Assembly: GCF_000150955.2 (NCBI RefSeq)
Contig: NC_011680.1
Span: forward strand, 1 to 64,000
Origin: Phaeodactylum tricornutum CCAP 1055/1
Lineage: Eukaryota > Bacillariophyta > Bacillariophyceae > Surirellales > Neidiaceae
Length of the DNA stretch: 64,000 bases
Direction: 5' to 3'
Part shown: one piece after another, positions 62,400 to 64,000 of the stretch
How the letters are laid out: the number at the start of each line of letters is the position of its first letter
Numbering within the stretch: position 1 is the first letter of the stretch
Position numbers and translations under genes: made by a program
Notes under the pieces: model-generated
What the model was told of the DNA's origin: nothing
Database searches by the model: none
The model's input: only the letters and a program-made list of their open reading frames with translations

Positions 62400-63650
62400 T
62401 CCATGGACAGTGTTAGATGTCTCTTGTCCCAGGGACATGTTGCCTTGGTGTCAACTGGAAAGTTGGTTTTGAGTACCGCATTGCGCGATTGCGCGCATGC
62501 CTTGAGTCATGACACCCAAGGCAAGTTGGCCAAAACTAATCATGTGTAATTGGTTTTAGATTGCAACAATGATTGTTTTGGATTGGTGACTGGACAGTTG
62601 AATGTCCAAATACATCATGTGACTGTTTTGGGTCTCAACCGTTACCATGCTTGGAAGCATGGTTACTATGGCAAACTTGCCCATGGTAGCGTGTACAATA
62701 CCGTGGGATTGATGAGAATGGTCCACGGTCATGCTTAAGACCGTGGAACTGGACCACGGTGGTTTTGGCACCGTGGAACTTGATGAAATTGAGTAGATTT
62801 GGCTTTAGTTTAGAGCTTATAAATCTTAACAACGATTGTGTGAAAACCATATTCGTTAGTTCGTATCTCTTCATTAGAAGCCAGACGAGTCTTGATCACC
62901 TCGTGCTGTCTTCAGAAGCCAGGAGATACTTGACCTTTGACAGATTAACAGTCTTGGATTGCTAATCACTTTGCTCCCGTTTGTTTGGGAATTGTCTGGT
63001 TCTGTGACAGAACGGCAATAAGACAATCCGTTGGGTAAGACCTGTGGCATTGTTGTTGTTTTCGGTCTGCTGACGAGTTGATCGAATAAATTGTTATCTC
63101 GCTTGTCCTTGGTGCACAAGATACTGTGTTTTCGTCTGGTTTGTCCTTGGTGCACGAGATATTGTTGTGTGAATGACCCGACAGTTGCGTTCAAGAATCA
63201 TTCCTGCTTTGAACATGGACCCGCTTGAGCATGTCCTTGTTAACCTTTTGGGTGCCACGTCATTGGACTCGCCCTATCATCGTTTCTTTGCGGAGTACGG
63301 AATTACTCAGGCTAGTGAGTTGACTGCTATCACTGAGGCGCGCCTTGCAACCATCTCATTTGGTGTTGTGGCACCAGTTGCTGGAGATGGTACATCCACC
63401 ACTGTTTGTATGTTTCTTCTGCCTGCGCAGCAGGATCGGATCATGAAGATCATCACTTGGTTCCTTGCTCAAGGACCCAATGTTACAAATGCTACCTGGT
63501 TTGTGTTGACACCAGCTATGCTTGAATACTGGCAACCGGCATTGGTCCCTGTTGCATCAGCTGCCCCGGCTACATCTGTTGTTGCCTCTGTTGCTAGTGT
63601 CTATTCTACTTCTGTGCTCACCTGAGGACCAGTCCTCAGGTGAGGACACT
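62400..63650 (+). mobile_element. copia-type (CoDi) 5' end: leader/LTR-like part and gag-like part
   Basis: A non-coding leader or LTR-like part (62400-63172) is followed by an open gag-like frame (63173-63625), with DPLEHVLVNLLGATSLDSP and the SPYHRFFAEYGIT segment, as I know them from the start of diatom copia gag proteins. The left part is the second copy of the module at 960-1510. Only the front end of an element is present in the window and what is seen is incomplete. Family assignment is by eye. It seems younger than the relic at 60.8-62.4 kb because its frame remains open for 150 codons. Confidence 0.55.
63103..63164. repeat. short direct repeat, period 38 bp
   Basis: TTGTCCTTGGTGCACAAGAT at 63103-63122 recurs as TTGTCCTTGGTGCACGAGAT at 63141-63160, with a further partial match after it. 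It lies between the leader-like part and the gag-like frame of the copia fragment. Confidence 0.85.
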
Positions 63651-64000
63651 TTTCAGACCTATGGTAATAAACAAAGAAATCATTATTAAAGAAAGTTACC
63701 GCTACGGTTGTCTTCAGCATGCTCTAAAACGGCTTGGGGTAAAGTAGCAAGCTTTAATATCAAAAAGTGACAGAGAAATGACCGTCAACAGAAAGTTCAT
63801 CGATTTTTTTTTCAATTTTTTGGCGGGTAAAATGGCTTGTCTGGACGTCAATGAAATGGCCATTACATCTCCAATACTTGGTTTGAGTCATGTAAATTAG
63901 GCTTGGTGCATTGTCAGACATGCCAGTGAGGGATCCTAGACTTAGAATTGGAGGGAAGGTGACGGCAAAGGCTTGTCATGTTGTGCATCTGAGCGAGTGT
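63651..64000. other. right edge, no gene seen
   Basis: About 350 AT-rich bp with no convincing open frame or known motif; probably more of the retroelement or its flank. Confidence 0.4.

Overview
This window is eukaryotic nuclear DNA, most likely from a pennate diatom such as Phaeodactylum tricornutum (an inference; no database was searched). The grounds are: many intron-poor genes packed head to tail or tail to tail; introns of only about 70-90 nt (one of 237 nt) with GT-AG and, once, GC-AG ends; several proteins whose N-terminus is a signal peptide followed by a Phe cleavage motif (the diatom 'ASAFAP' plastid-import signature); a heat-shock-factor gene of the diatom type; and relics of Ty1/copia elements of the diatom CoDi kind.

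Layout. 1-2.9 kb is accessory DNA: a broken copia pol relic and a repeat module that recurs at the far end of the window. 2.9-19.25 kb holds an ABC1-type plastid kinase, ClpS, PP2A catalytic subunit, an RsuA/RluB-type pseudouridine synthase, ribosomal protein L4, a CDGSH Fe-S protein, a probable Nup85, a TRM11-like tRNA methyltransferase, TTC27 and pterin carbinolamine dehydratase. 19.44-20.08 kb is a 638-bp foldback/MITE-like element with a TTA duplication and a core of twelve palindromic 30-bp units. 20.7-28.1 kb has a TauD-like dioxygenase, an SLC25A39/40-type mitochondrial carrier, a copine, a Tim17-like membrane protein and an F-box-like protein. 28.5-46.5 kb has a small conserved protein, a ChaC-RCC1 fusion, a 2OG oxygenase, a Derlin, PIG-U, a glycosyltransferase, a MED8-like protein, a dynein intermediate chain, an unrecognised gene, tRNA 2'-phosphotransferase and a GEN1-like nuclease. 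47-59 kb has a flavodoxin with a long tail, an HSF, a TFIIIC TPR subunit and a GH81 beta-1,3-glucanase. 59-64 kb is again repeat-rich, with copia fossils on both strands.

How the genes fit together. There is no single pathway. The window is a housekeeping mix: plastid functions (ABC1K, ClpS, CDGSH, ChaC-RCC1 and flavodoxin all carry plausible plastid presequences), tRNA maturation (TRM11, TPT1), secretory and ER functions (Derlin, PIG-U, the glycosyltransferase), transcription (TFIIIC, MED8, HSF) and genome maintenance (GEN1). Glutathione metabolism appears twice: the SLC25A39/40-type carrier and the ChaC domain. Genes are very close: neighbours are separated by 23, 45 and 52 nt, and one convergent pair overlaps by 9 nt. 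Several open frames extend upstream through GTG or TTG; I moved starts to the first plausible ATG and say so where it matters.
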